From Paracamarosporium sp. OC-R06-R3 (Eukaryota; Ascomycota; Dothideomycetes; Pleosporales; Didymosphaeriaceae): a stretch of DNA of 24,782 bases. Made by a program: the position numbers and the translations under genes. This document shows positions 1-10,226 of this stretch, one piece after another. Under the pieces are notes generated by a model. That model searched no databases. It was not told the origin of the DNA and worked only from the letters and a program-made list of their open reading frames with translations. Each line of letters starts with the position of its first letter. Positions within the stretch are counted from its first letter, which is position 1. The stretch is taken from positions 1,753 through 26,534 of the forward strand of contig JACVRA010000522.1 of assembly GCA_019828545.1 (NCBI GenBank), in the 5' to 3' direction.

Positions 1-200
1 AAAGATTAATTAACTAGCCTATAGGCCTAGTATAAAAGAATACAGAAAAGCTACTAAGCTATTTATAGCTAAGAGCTGGCTATATAGGTAGACTTAATCT
101 ACGTTGCCAAGATCCTACTCGTTTAAGCTCTTAACAATTATAGCCTAACTAAGCCCCTAAGGCTTAATATAATTAGTTAGTCCCCAGCCTCATTACATTA
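1..200 (+). repeat. Left arm of the inverted repeat, weakly RIP-mutated
   Basis: This arm keeps several CpA sites (near 42, 109, 134, 185, 191 and 196) and C-rich words such as CCAAGATCC and CCCCAGCCTCATTACA. It is therefore much less decayed than its partner at 518-717, where the same positions mostly read T or A. It may have escaped part of the RIP, or be a younger copy. Confidence 0.7.
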
Positions 201-517
201 TTAATAATATCTATTAATAGTATAAAAGAATAGAAAGTAATAGAAATCTTAACTAGTAAACTTATATATAAAATATTAAAGTATTAAGTTAAATAATTAA
301 ATTATAATTTAAACTTTATATAGTATTTAATCTTAAACTTTATAATAGCTTCTTATAAGTTTAAAAGCTTTTATAATAGATACTTAAGTAAGTTAAGTCT
401 TTTAGTAGCTTTAAATAGATAGATTTATAACTAAAAATATAATATAAAGTAGTTAACTAACTTATATAACTCTAATAAGTATAAATAAAAGACTATTTAT
501 AAAGTTTAAGTAAGGGA

Positions 518-717
518 AAGTATAATAGGGCTAAAGACTAATTAATTATATTAAGTCTTAAGGTCTTAGTTAGAGGATAATTATTAAAAGCTTAAATATA
601 TAGGATTTTAGTAATATAGTTTAAGTTAATTTATATAGCCAGCTCTTAGCTATAAATAGCTTAGTAGCTTTTTAGTATTCTTTTATACTAGGCTTATAAA
701 TAGATTAATTAATCTTT
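518..717 (-). repeat. Right arm of the inverted repeat, strongly RIP-mutated
   Basis: This is the reverse complement of 1-200, with many C-to-T and G-to-A differences from it. The outer end, ATTAATTAATCTTT at 704-717, directly precedes the sequence assigned to the LTR of element A. Confidence 0.7.
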
Positions 718-1329
718 AGTTTACCTCTTATTATACACTCCTATATACCTCTACTTAAGGTACTTAAGTATAAACCTTTTAATTATATATATTAATATAA
801 ATATAGTCTTAAAAGTTATTTACTTTTAAGTTTTAATAATATATAGTAGTAACTTTTTATACCTTTATTTTATTAACTTTTTTTAATTAATTATATTAAA
901 GTATACTATTTTAAGTTATCTTTAATATTATATACTATTTTATAGGTTTTTTTTTTATAAGGTTTAATTTTTAACTTAGGGTATCTACTACTCTATTAGA
1001 CGTTCTTATTATAAAAGTAATAAATAAAAAAGTTTTAATTTAATAAGCTAAGTTAATAGTACTACGTTTAGTATTTATATATTAGTATAATATTAATATA
1101 AAATATTAAATAAAAAAAAAGATTTTTTACCTTTTATTTAATATAAATTTATTAATTACTTAATTAAAAATTAACCTTTAATAGACTAGCTCTATTAAAA
1201 TAACTTATATTATTAAGGTAGCTAATATTATTAAAGTAGCTAGTATTATTAAGGTAACTAATATATTATTATTAATAATATATTTTATCTATTATAGTAC
1301 TTAATTAAAGAGGTTACTATAATAGTACA
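718..1329 (-). repeat. Probable 3' LTR of Ty3/gypsy element A (left boundary uncertain)
   Basis: The right boundary at 1329 is well placed. On the minus strand a purine tract (1330-1345) is followed by TGTACTATTATAGTAACC, a normal LTR start, and the integrase/chromodomain frame lies just upstream. No coding frame is recognisable between 718 and 1329. The left boundary is a guess, set by the end of the inverted repeat at 717; the true LTR may be shorter. I could not find the matching 5' LTR to the right of the gag part, so the length is not confirmed. The segment also carries an 18-bp triple tandem repeat at 1209-1262. Confidence 0.5.
1209..1262. repeat. 18-bp tandem repeat, three units
   Basis: Three head-to-tail units, 1209-1226, 1227-1244 and 1245-1262, each of the form ATTATTAA(G/A)GTAGCTAAT. 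They differ only at G/A positions, the kind of change RIP makes. They lie inside the presumed LTR of element A, where short repeats are common in regulatory U3 regions; a role is not shown. Confidence 0.75.
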
Positions 1330-1345
1330 TCCTTCTCTCTTTATT
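1330..1345 (-). other. Polypurine tract of element A
   Basis: On the minus strand this reads AATAAAGAGAGAAGGA and abuts the LTR start TGTAC at 1329. Position and composition fit the plus-strand primer site used in LTR-retrotransposon replication. The block is almost purine-only in a region otherwise dominated by TA steps. Confidence 0.65.
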
Positions 1346-1439
1346 AAAATTTAAACTTATAAGAATTTATAGTATTCTTAGTTTATAATTATTATAAATA
1401 TTTAGGCCTTTATAAGTTTATTTAAGTTCTTTATTTTTA

Positions 1440-1540
1440 GGTAATCTTTATAATATACCTTTACTATAGTAGAGTTTATAAACTTATATATTAATTTTAA
1501 GTTAAATTATTATATTTAGTCTACTTAACTAGGTATTTAT
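1440..1540 (-). pseudogene. Chromodomain at the integrase C-terminus of element A
   Basis: On the minus strand the translation reads KYLVK*TKYNNLT*N, matching the chromodomain pattern Y-L-V-K-W-x-G-Y-x-x-x-x-W-E, with TAG/TAA in place of the tryptophan codons. It lies C-terminal to the integrase core and just before the polypurine tract, where chromoviruses carry this module. In living elements it binds histone marks and steers integration to heterochromatin. The assignment rests on the pattern alone, but both tryptophans falling at stop codons is what RIP of TGG would give. Confidence 0.7.
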
Positions 1541-2059
1541 ATCTCCTTTTTTTTATTATTAAAGTATAGGTTAATTATCCTTTTTATATAGTACTCTAGC
1601 TTTAAGTTAATTACTATTAAATTTAATAAATCTATTTATTACTTTAGTAAATAGGTATTTTTTAACTTTACTAAGTAGAGTAGGTTTATATAAAATATAA
1701 AATATATTTTTATTATATTTAATAGCTTTAATTTATAGGTATATAAAAAGATTATTATAGTAATTTTATATAAACTAATATTCTTTTAGTTTAACTTTTT
1801 TAATTAATATTAAATCTTAAAGTTTTTGTATTTAGCTATATATAATTATTTACTTAATAGATAGGTACTAGCTATTATATTTAATTTATATAGTTCTAAT
1901 ATAATAAGTATACTTAAGTTAATTCTTTTTATATAAAATTTATAATATCTTTTATATTCTCTACTATATAATTAACTATAGTAGTATTAAGTTTTTATTT
2001 ATATTTTAATAATATATTTCTACTAGGTAGCTTAAACCCTATATAAGGATTCTAGCCTT

Positions 2060-2340
2060 AATAGATTAAAAAAAAAAAATATTTAAATTAACTTTAAAAC
2101 TATATTATTAATTTTAAACTATATTATAAGTTATTATTATACTTAATTATTTTAAGTATAGTTTATATATATTTATAATATTTACTTTATAGTTATATTA
2201 ATATTTTTTATTTATTTATTTATCTTTAGGTAGTATACTAAAGATAGTAGTATTATTATTTTTAATTAACTATATAGCTTTATTTAAAATACTAAAATAA
2301 ATTATATACCTTTATTTAATACTATTATTATAGGTAGTTC
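2060..2340 (-). pseudogene. Integrase catalytic core of element A
   Basis: The minus-strand translation gives VLNKGI*FILVF, the counterpart of the family's S-D-R-G-T-Q-F block. It is followed by LSLVYYLKINK*IKNINITIK, the counterpart of the A-Y-H-P-x-T-D-G-Q-T-E-R block. The second catalytic Asp is now Asn, and the catalytic Glu position reads Lys (GAA to AAA). A further stretch, IYINYT*NN*V, fits the conserved region after the core. In an active element this enzyme inserts the cDNA into the chromosome. Confidence 0.8.
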
Positions 2341-3639
2341 TTAAGTGGCCTATATATATTATAAGAATAGTTATATAGTCTTTAGTATAATAATATTTTT
2401 ATAAAATATTTAATATTAATACTTACTTAAACTATTAACTACTACTATAATATTCTTATACCCTTTTAACTTTAGTAGATTAACTATAAAGTTTATAAAA
2501 ATATACTACTAATATTACTTTATAATAAATAGAGGTTTTAATAAACTATAATATTTATTTTAAAAGGCCTTTATTTTTTAATAAATATAGTAGTAGGCTA
2601 TATATTATTTTATAATTTTAAATATTTTATATTAGTAGTATTCTTTTTATAAAATCTTAAATATTTTACTTCTATTTAAGTAGCCACCTACTAATAAGTT
2701 ATAAATATAGTAAAGAAGTTAAATTTTTAACTTATTATAATTAGGTATTATTATATAATTATAATAGTATATATAATTGTCTTTAATTTTATATTTACTT
2801 AATATAACCTTTTTAAATCTATAATCTCTATTATATAGTAGCTTAAGTATCTTATTAATTAACTTATTTTTTAAATACTTATTATTAATAATTTATTTAA
2901 TTAACTAATTTATTTCTATTAGGTATATATTTATAGTTAGGTTAAAGAGCTTAAAAGATAATAGTACTTAGTTATATACTACTTTAACTCCTTTTTATAC
3001 TATAATGTTTTATAATTATTATATAAGTACGTCTAGTTTTTTACCTTACTTATTAAAGTAATAAGTAATTATAAATTAAAAGTAAAATAAATACTTTAAC
3101 TATTTAAGTTAATAATAGCTTAATTACTTTATTATAGTAAAATACTATAGGTTTTTATAATTACTAAGTACTTTAATTAAAAAGGTAGTATTTTTTAGCT
3201 TAAGTCTTTACTATTTAAAATAGTATATAATTATTAATAACTTTTTATTATAAATTTTATAATTACCTTTAGTAGAGTTTATTTTTTTAAAGTAGTAAAT
3301 TATTAACTTTAACTTTCTATTTCTATTCTTTTATAATAATATATTTATTATAATATAGTTAGAGGCGTCTACCTCTACTATAATTAATAAATTAAGGTTT
3401 AAGTAATAAAGTATAGGTATACTTATAAGTATAACCTTAAGGTAATTAAATACCTATTAGTAGGTATTATTAAAGTAAAAAGCTTAGTCCTTCTTAGTTA
3501 GATTTACTAATAGAAAGGCTAGTTAAGAGAAATTAAATATAAATTAATAATAAAAGTTTATAAATTCTAAAAAGGCTTATATATTCTTTATATTTTATAG
3601 GTATTATTAATTTTATACTACTTTTATCTTTTTAGGGTC

Positions 3640-4200
3640 TACCTAGATTCTATTTATAATAATTATATATTTAAAATATATAATCTATTTTTAATAAAAC
3701 TTATACTTATTAATATTAAGTTATAAACTAGCTTCTTTTATAGCTTTAAATACTATACGTATATATTAACAATACGTAAATAATAATTTACTATAAATTA
3801 AAATATTATTAATATATCCCCTATAATATATATTTAGGTAGAGGCGTAATATATTATTTATATAATATTAAAATATACTAAAAGTATTAACTAGTCTAAA
3901 TAGTATAACTTAATACTTAAATAGACTATATTTTATATAAAAGGCTATTAACTATTTATCTTTCTTTATTACTTAAAGCTTATTAAAAGTAGTAATAATA
4001 TTAAACTTTATATAGTACTTAGTCTTACTTAAATAGCTAAGTATTTTTTAAAATAAGAAAATTAAATATTAGTTTTTAATTATTAAAGTATTTAAAGCTT
4101 TATAGTTTATATAAAATTATAATTCTCTACTTAGCTTCTTTATAAAAATAATAGGTAAGGTAATAGATAACTTATTAATATATATAAAGTTTTTAATTAA
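3640..4200 (-). pseudogene. Reverse transcriptase of element A
   Basis: Successive RT blocks can be read on the minus strand: FIKK then FYINYKALNTLIIKN (family F-C-V-D-Y-R-x-L-N block), KTKYYIKFNIITTFNKL (first catalytic Asp now Asn), AFYIKYSLFKY, and YINNILIYSK at 3787-3816. The last is the Y-x-D-D box with both Asp codons changed to AAT. The order and spacing are those of Ty3/gypsy RT. The frame stays open apart from RIP-type stops. Upstream protease and downstream RNase H are expected but not individually proven. Confidence 0.9.
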
Positions 4201-5698
4201 ATACTCTATTAAATACTTCTTTAATATTTTTAATTTATTCTAGAATATACTATATAATAGGTTAAATCTAGACTACTTACTTTACTAAAGCTTAATTTTT
4301 AAGTTATATAGCTAATACTTAAATAGCTTATCTACCTCTTTATAAGAAAAAATATATAGTAGGTTATAGTACTTAAGTAGTATTTTAATAGTTAAGTTTA
4401 TCTTCTTCTTTTTTACTAATATTTTATTAATATTAGCTATTAATACTATAAAGATCTTATATTCTTATTAGTAAATAAGTTTTAAAAAAAAAGTAACTTA
4501 TATTATATATCTATTTAATTTTAATACTAGTAAAGAAAAAAAGTTATCTTTAAGCTCTTCTATTATAACTAATTTATTTAATATAGGTAGTTAGTTTATA
4601 CTACTTAAGCTAGTAAATAGGTTAAGTTATATATCTAATTTAAACCTAAATAAGGTTAAATATTATATATTTTTTTATATAATTTTTATATTTTCTTAAA
4701 ATAAATATTCTTTATAAAATAATTAAAATATTACTCTTAAAAAGTAAGTTAAATTAATATATATTTTATAAAGTAATAATATATTTTATATAAAAAAGTT
4801 TTAATTTTCCTTACTAAGTTTACCTATTTAAGTATAGATTAGGTTATATAATTTAACCTATTTACTAGTCTAATACTACTTATTAAGGTAGATTTTTTTT
4901 TTAACTAATACTTTAGTATCCTTTACTAGCTATTATACTAAGCCTTAGTTTTTAGGTATAAGGTAATATAGCATTAGTATATATTAATTATAATAATATA
5001 ATTTAAATTTATAATTAGATTTTTATTTAATCTACTATTAAAAGTTTTACTATAGCTAAGTATTCTATCTATATATAGGTAATACTTTTAATAGTATTTA
5101 GTAGTAAACTTTAACTACTTTATATTATAGTTTAGTTTTATATAATACTTATATATCTAAGGCTATCTTAAGATTATTTAATATTAATCTATAGTTATTA
5201 TATAAAACTTAACTTACTTTATATAATTTTAATAATAAAGATAAATATTAATTATATATATAATTTATCTATTATTTAATTATTTTCTATAAAATTTAAT
5301 AAACTATATTATATATAGTAGTAACTATAGACGTAGTTTTAAGTTATATATAAAATTTTAATAAATAAAACCTAGTTTTATAGCTTTAATATTAACTAAA
5401 GTAATTACTAATTACTTAATACCATTTTATTAAATAGTATAAAAGATATTAATTTATCTTTTTTAAGTTTCTTTTAATTAAGTTATTTATAAGTTTATTA
5501 AAACTTATATTTAGTATAGTTTTATTAAGTAATTTATCTTTAAGATTATACTTTTCCTAGTAATAGATATTATTATAAGTATAATTATAATTATTATAAG
5601 CTTATATCTAATAATACGTCTAATTCTTACCTAGATAAGGGTAAATATTTATTAAAAAAGTTAACCTAATTTATTAACTATATTTATATCTTTTTTAA

Positions 5699-5740
5699 GT
5701 AGTTTTTAATTATATACTTATAAGTTTTATAGTTAAAGTA
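5699..5740 (-). pseudogene. Gag CCHC zinc knuckle of element A
   Basis: The 14-codon segment reads YFNYKTYKYIIKNY. Its spacing is exactly C-x2-C-x4-H-x4-C with every Cys and the His replaced by Tyr. TGT/TGC to TAT/TAC and CAT/CAC to TAT/TAC are precisely the RIP products. In a living element this nucleocapsid motif binds the RNA genome. Confidence 0.8.
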
Positions 5741-6134
5741 GAGTCCCTTTTTCTAATAATAATCCTTTTTTTAATTAAATAAATATATATATAATATATT
5801 AATCTCTATTATATTAGAATTATACTAGTACTTAAATAATATATTTTTATAAGTATTAATTAGTTAATAACTAGTATATATAAGTAAATATAAAAGGTTA
5901 TTATTATATTATATAATTAAATTAGTATAGTTATTTAGGTTTAATAAGATCTTAATCTCTACTATAATATATTATAGGTTATTTAATAGTAAGTAGTATA
6001 AGGTATTTATTTATACTTCTTTATTAAGTTAAGTTAAGTTAGTAAATAGGTAGGAATAACCTACTATAAGTATATAGTAGAGTTAAAGTAGTTAAAGTAT
6101 AAGTATAAATAAAGTAAAGATTACTTAAGGCTAA

Positions 6135-6200
6135 GTATAATATTTAGTAGGGGTAGTTAAAGTATAAGTATAATATTTAATAAAGGTAGTTAAAGTATAG
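6135..6200. repeat. 33-bp tandem repeat, two units, in the gag region of element A
   Basis: Units 6135-6167 and 6168-6200 are both of the form GTATAATATTTA(G/A)TA(G/A)(G/A)GG..., differing at G/A sites only. A looser relative precedes them near 6080-6110. The unit length is a multiple of three (11 codons), so it could encode a peptide repeat in Gag; the frame is too damaged to be sure. Confidence 0.65.
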
Positions 6201-6269
6201 GTAGAGGTATAATAAATATATTTATATAAGTTATATATAATATTTTGTTATTTATATATATTAATACCT

Positions 6270-6277
6270 CTAAAATT
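6270..6277 (+). repeat. Left 8-bp target-site duplication of the hAT element
   Basis: CTAAAATT immediately precedes the left end of the hAT element. Its partner TTAAAATT follows the right end at 10219-10226; the single difference is C versus T, as RIP would make. Confidence 0.75.
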
Positions 6278-6477
6278 TAGGGTAGGTTTTACTAGCTAAT
6301 ATAAATACCCTTAATAATCTATAAAATATAAAGAATAGAAGGGCTAAATAGAGATATATTTATTATAACTAGTTATTATAAAAGTAATTACTCTTAAAAG
6401 TATATAGGCCTTTAATACTTTTATAGTAGTAGGAGGACTAGCTATTAAATAGAACTATTTTATATATACCTATTTTT

Positions 6478-6501
6478 AACATCTTCTTCTTCCTCTTCTT
6501 C
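6478..6501 (-). other. Acidic C-terminal tail of the hAT transposase
   Basis: On the minus strand these eight codons give six Glu, one Asp and one Val (GAA/GAG repeats). On the plus strand this is a striking CTT/CTC-rich run. GAA codons contain neither CpA nor TpG, so they survive RIP, which explains why the tract stands out. Confidence 0.6.
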
Positions 6502-6629
6502 TTATAAGAAAACTAATAGCTTATAATTAAATATAATACTTAAAAGTTTATATAAATTATTAAACCTACTACTATTTTTATTATTTTTAGACTTAGCCTC
6601 TTTAGCTCTATTAATAGTACCCTTTTCTT

Positions 6630-6840
6630 AAGTAATTAAGTATTTAAGTATTAGAAGCTTTTAAATTATACTAGTATTAAAGTTATACCTTTAATCTTTA
6701 ATTATATCTTTAATAATATTAAAAATACGTTTTACTTTAATCTTAGTAATTAGTATTGCTAAGATATTCTTTATAACTTAAATAAAGTAAAGAAAAGTTT
6801 TCTTATTAGCTTTTTATTAATTAAGTATATTAAAATCTTT
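6630..6840 (-). pseudogene. hAT dimerisation domain (hATC)
   Basis: The minus-strand translation has LFFTLFKL*RIS*QY then NVFLILLKI*LKI and LLILKYL. These align with the family's order: F-P-x-L-x-x-L-A-R-D-I-L-A-I-P block, the S/G-x-E-R-x-F-S block and the final helix. The domain is the most conserved part of hAT transposases and clinches the family. Arg and Glu of the central block are lost to G-to-A and C-to-T changes. Confidence 0.8.
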
Positions 6841-9214
6841 ACCTTACCTTATATATAAAGAACTTAAATATAGTTTACCTTTTTAATAAGTAGCTTTTAA
6901 AGCTTTATCTTTACTTTCTTATATAGTAGTAATAGACTATTATAATAAATTACTTAATAATTATTACTATAATTTATAAAACTACTAATTAGCCTAAGTC
7001 CTTTTAAGGTAGAATATAAATAATAAAGTAATATTTCTTTTTTTTAAAAAATTATAGTAGTCTAGATACTTTAGAAACTACCTATAGTATATATACTTAT
7101 TATAAATATCTCAAGTCTTATTTTATATATATTATTAAAGTAGTTATATAATAAATAGCTATAATAATCTACCTTATATATAATAAACTTTTAAGATAGA
7201 TTTAATATAGTTATATAGTTAAATAAATATCTATACTTATCTCTTATCTTTTTATAGTACTTAAATAGCTTAGCTTAGCCCTTTTTAACTATAAATTTTA
7301 TAATATTAGGCTAATTAGTACCTTCTCTATTATTTTAATCCTTACCTAAGTTATCTTTTATCTAATTAAGGAAGTTAAAAAGATAGTTATATATAAGCTA
7401 AATATATAAAATTTAAGGCTTTTTATTTTAACTAAGAAAAGTAGTTGCCTCTTTAAAGTTCTTAAATATTTTTATAATTAACTTAAGATAATACTACTTA
7501 GTAGTTAATAATTAGAGTTATTTAAAATTATAAAAGTCTACTTTAAAAACATTACTTTTACTTATATAAAACCTTAAACTAACCTTTTATATAATTTTAG
7601 TTTAAAGCTATTTATTAATATAATTTCTAAGGTAAACTATATATATATATATATTATATATTAAATTCTATTATATATTTATATTTTATATAATAGAGAG
7701 TTACTTCTTTAGTTTTTTATTTATTTATATATAAAGAAAGCACTTATACTACTATAGTAATTAATAAATTATAATATAAATTACCTAAAGCTAGCTTAAT
7801 TTAATATATAATAAATAACTATAATAACCCTACTTACCTTTTAGAGGGAGTTTAATATAGATATATATAATTTAATATTATTAATATAGTACCTTTATAA
7901 AGACTTAACGTTATCTATCTTATTTAAAGCTAATAGCTTAAGGTATTAAATAATATCCTAAATAATAAGGTTAATAATATAGGCTAGATATAAAATTATA
8001 TTCTTTTTATACTTTTAAGTTATACCTACTATATTAAGCTTATTTTAAAGTATTTTAGTTAGTATAGTATTATTACTAGTATTATTATTAATAATTACTA
8101 GTAATTACTTTATTAATTTTATAGTTAATAAAATCTAAAGAACCTTTATAGCCATAAAAGTACTAATATACCTCCTATAAATTAAAATAAAATTTAGTAG
8201 TTAATCTTAAAGTTATTAATTATTATTAATATAGTAGCCTTTAATTATTAAAAAGCTTAAGTAATTATTTATTAACTAGGTATCTAAAGTAATTAAAATT
8301 TTAATATCTTTTTTAAAGTTTCTTAAAAGTAATACTTTTACTTTTATATACTACTTTTTAAATATTAACTTAAACTTATATTAACTAACTTTTAAAATAT
8401 TTAGTTAAAGGAATTAAATAAACTATTAAAAAGAAGCCTACTTAATTAATTAAAATAACTAATTATTATTTATAATAATATAAATTAACTCTCTTTAAAA
8501 TAAGGATTCTAAGTATAGTAGTATACTAGTAAATATAATATTTTTAAAAGTAATAAAAGAGTTAATTACTATAAATAATTATAAGTAAATAGCTAATTAA
8601 ATAGCTATGTATTAATAAAACTTATAGTAATTTAATATATACTTTATACTAATACTTTTTAAAACTAGGTATAAAAGTATAGTACTATAGTTATAGTAAA
8701 ATATAAATAATAATCTATTAAAAAAGTATATAGCCTTACTAAAGTATACCTATATTATATCTTTATAAGTATTATTATTTTAGTGTAGATATATAAGGGT
8801 AGATTTTTAAATATATAGGCTACTTTTTTATTAATTTTTTTTTTTTTATATTACTTTTTTTTTATTATTCTCTACTTTATTTTTTATTAAGTATTAAATA
8901 AGCTAAAGAGGTTGTCTATCTCCTTCTATAGTAATTTAAGTTATATTAAATTTAAATTTATAAAGTTTTATAGGTAGGAAATTACTAAAGATAGGTTAAT
9001 TAATGGCTATACTAAATAGAAAGACAATAGTATAAAAATACTAAAGTTAAATTAATTATTAATCCTTATAAGAGTTAATTATAAACGTATAGTATTATAT
9101 CCTTTAAAATATAAATCCCTTATTTATATAATAAAAAGTATATAATAATTAACTATAATAATATTTACCTTTACTTATTTTTAACTATTAAAATATAAAA
9201 GCTATAGCTTAGTT

Positions 9215-9900
9215 TAAAAAACCTTTAAAATTAGTAAAATTTTTGAAATTAATCTCCTTACTATTCTTATTACTATTTAAAATACCCTTATTATAGCTAT
9301 TATAAGCTTAACTATATATAATATTAATCTTAGTATTTTAATCCTTTTTTTTAGTATACTTTTTTTTTTTAAAGTTTACCTTAGAATTGTAATTATTTAT
9401 AGCTTTACCTTAAATTTTAGGAAGAGCTAAAAGTTTAAGTAGCCTAATAAAGTAAATATAAAATAAGAAAAGTTAAAAGTATATAATAACTTATTAAAAC
9501 TTATTTTTAAAAAACTTTTTAAGCTCTTTAGTAATACGGTTTTAAATAAATTATAAAAACTTATTCTTCTCTTATATATTTTTAAAAGAGTTAATATAGA
9601 GTTTCTTTTTTTCTTTTAAGTATATTTTATATTAAATTTTATTTAGTATACTACTACTATTTTATATATAAACTATACTATAACTAGACGGAGTATTTAA
9701 TACTAAAGATATACTTAAAGTAGCTAGTTTTTAAATTATAATTTTAAAAGTCTTTTTATTACTTTCTACTTAAATTTTATCTTACTTCTTATAGATATAT
9801 ATAAGCTCTAATTTAAGCTATTCTATTATTAAGAAGTAAGTATATATAATAAAAGGCTATAATAATACTTACTACTCTTTTAACTTTTAAAATACTTCTT
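9215..9900 (-). pseudogene. Unassigned degenerate frame inside the hAT element
   Basis: One minus-strand frame stays readable for about 220 codons with only RIP-type stops. It includes a Ser/Pro/Thr-like stretch (LVLNTPSSYS near 9690) and a polar stretch rich in Asn, Lys and Ser near 9230-9290 that was probably acidic before mutation (Asp/Glu to Asn/Lys). It could be the N-terminal part of the transposase before an intron, or a second gene of the transposon. I do not recognise a domain. Confidence 0.4.
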
Positions 9901-10218
9901 AGCCTTAGCCTTTTACTTACTATTAAGTATTATATTTTAATCTTTCCTTAATAAGGTAGTATACTTTAAGTTATTCTTTTATAGCTTTTTTTTAAACTAT
10001 ATTTTAGCCTAGTAGTTTAAAGTATATACTTTAGCTATAGCTTACTCTTTCTTTAAACGTAGAGTAGTCTAATCTCTTTATTAAATAATATATATACTTA
10101 AACTAAGTATTTTCTTATACGTAGACTTAAAGTTTATAGGTTAACCTTTTTTTAATCTAGTTTATTTATAAAGTAAAAGAGTATTATTAACTTTATTAAA
10201 CTTATATACCTAACCCTA

Positions 10219-10226
10219 TTAAAATT
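10219..10226 (+). repeat. Right 8-bp target-site duplication of the hAT element
   Basis: TTAAAATT, partner of CTAAAATT at 6270-6277. See the hAT entry. Confidence 0.75.

Larger units (their letters stand above)
1..717. repeat. Inverted repeat, two ~200-bp arms with ~317-bp spacer
   Basis: Bases 1-200 match the reverse complement of 518-717. Position i pairs with 718-i both at the outer end (1 with 717) and at the inner end (178 with 540), so the arms are colinear with almost no net indel. Conserved blocks include the one around 27-44 (GCCTAGTATAAAAGAATAC in both arms) and the one around 52-86. The arms contain no recognisable protein. The pattern would suit a non-autonomous element with long terminal inverted repeats, a fold-back element, or two opposed copies of one repeat. 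The left arm may continue past the window edge, so the outer end and any target duplication cannot be judged. The spacer (201-517) is AT-rich and shows no feature I can name. Confidence 0.85.
1346..6269 (-). pseudogene. Ty3/gypsy chromovirus (element A) gag-pol remnant, main part
   Basis: A dead Gag-Pol polyprotein reads on the minus strand in the order Gag zinc knuckle, reverse transcriptase, integrase, chromodomain, which is the Ty3/gypsy order. Stops are TAA/TAG at places where CAA, CAG or TGG would be expected. Best anchors: zinc knuckle 5699-5740; reverse transcriptase about 3640-4200, including FIKK and the catalytic motif at 3787-3816; integrase core about 2060-2340; chromodomain about 1440-1540. 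Protease (about 4900-5500) and RNase H (about 2900-3500) must lie between these anchors by gene order, but I did not find convincing motifs for them. The upstream end is interrupted at 6269/6278 by the hAT element and appears to resume at 10227. No part can be functional as it stands. Confidence 0.88.
6478..9200 (-). pseudogene. hAT transposase remnant
   Basis: This is a broken minus-strand transposase gene. Around 7110-7330 it reads KYYKKIRDKYRYLFNY then ILNLS*KF, resembling the block before and including the L-x-P-x-x-K motif of hAT transposases. At 6630-6840 lies the hAT dimerisation domain. The C-terminus ends in an acidic tail (6478-6501) followed by unrelated AT-rich sequence. The N-terminal boundary is unclear: a BED-type zinc finger would be expected, but I could not identify one, and 9200 is only an estimate. 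Stops are RIP-type. In a living element the protein cuts and pastes the transposon. Confidence 0.75.
6278..10218 (-). mobile_element. hAT-family DNA transposon, RIP-degraded, ~3.94 kb
   Basis: Three signs agree. The ends are short imperfect inverted repeats: TAGGGTAGGT at 6278 and, reading in from 10218 on the opposite strand, TAGGGTTAGGT; the first T probably was C, giving the CAGGG-type hAT end. An 8-bp duplication, the size hAT elements make, flanks it. Inside, the minus strand carries a hAT transposase remnant with the C-terminal dimerisation domain. The element interrupts the gag part of element A, so it arrived later. Its whole length is RIP-mutated, so it was itself present in more than one copy when RIP acted. 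Confidence 0.82.
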
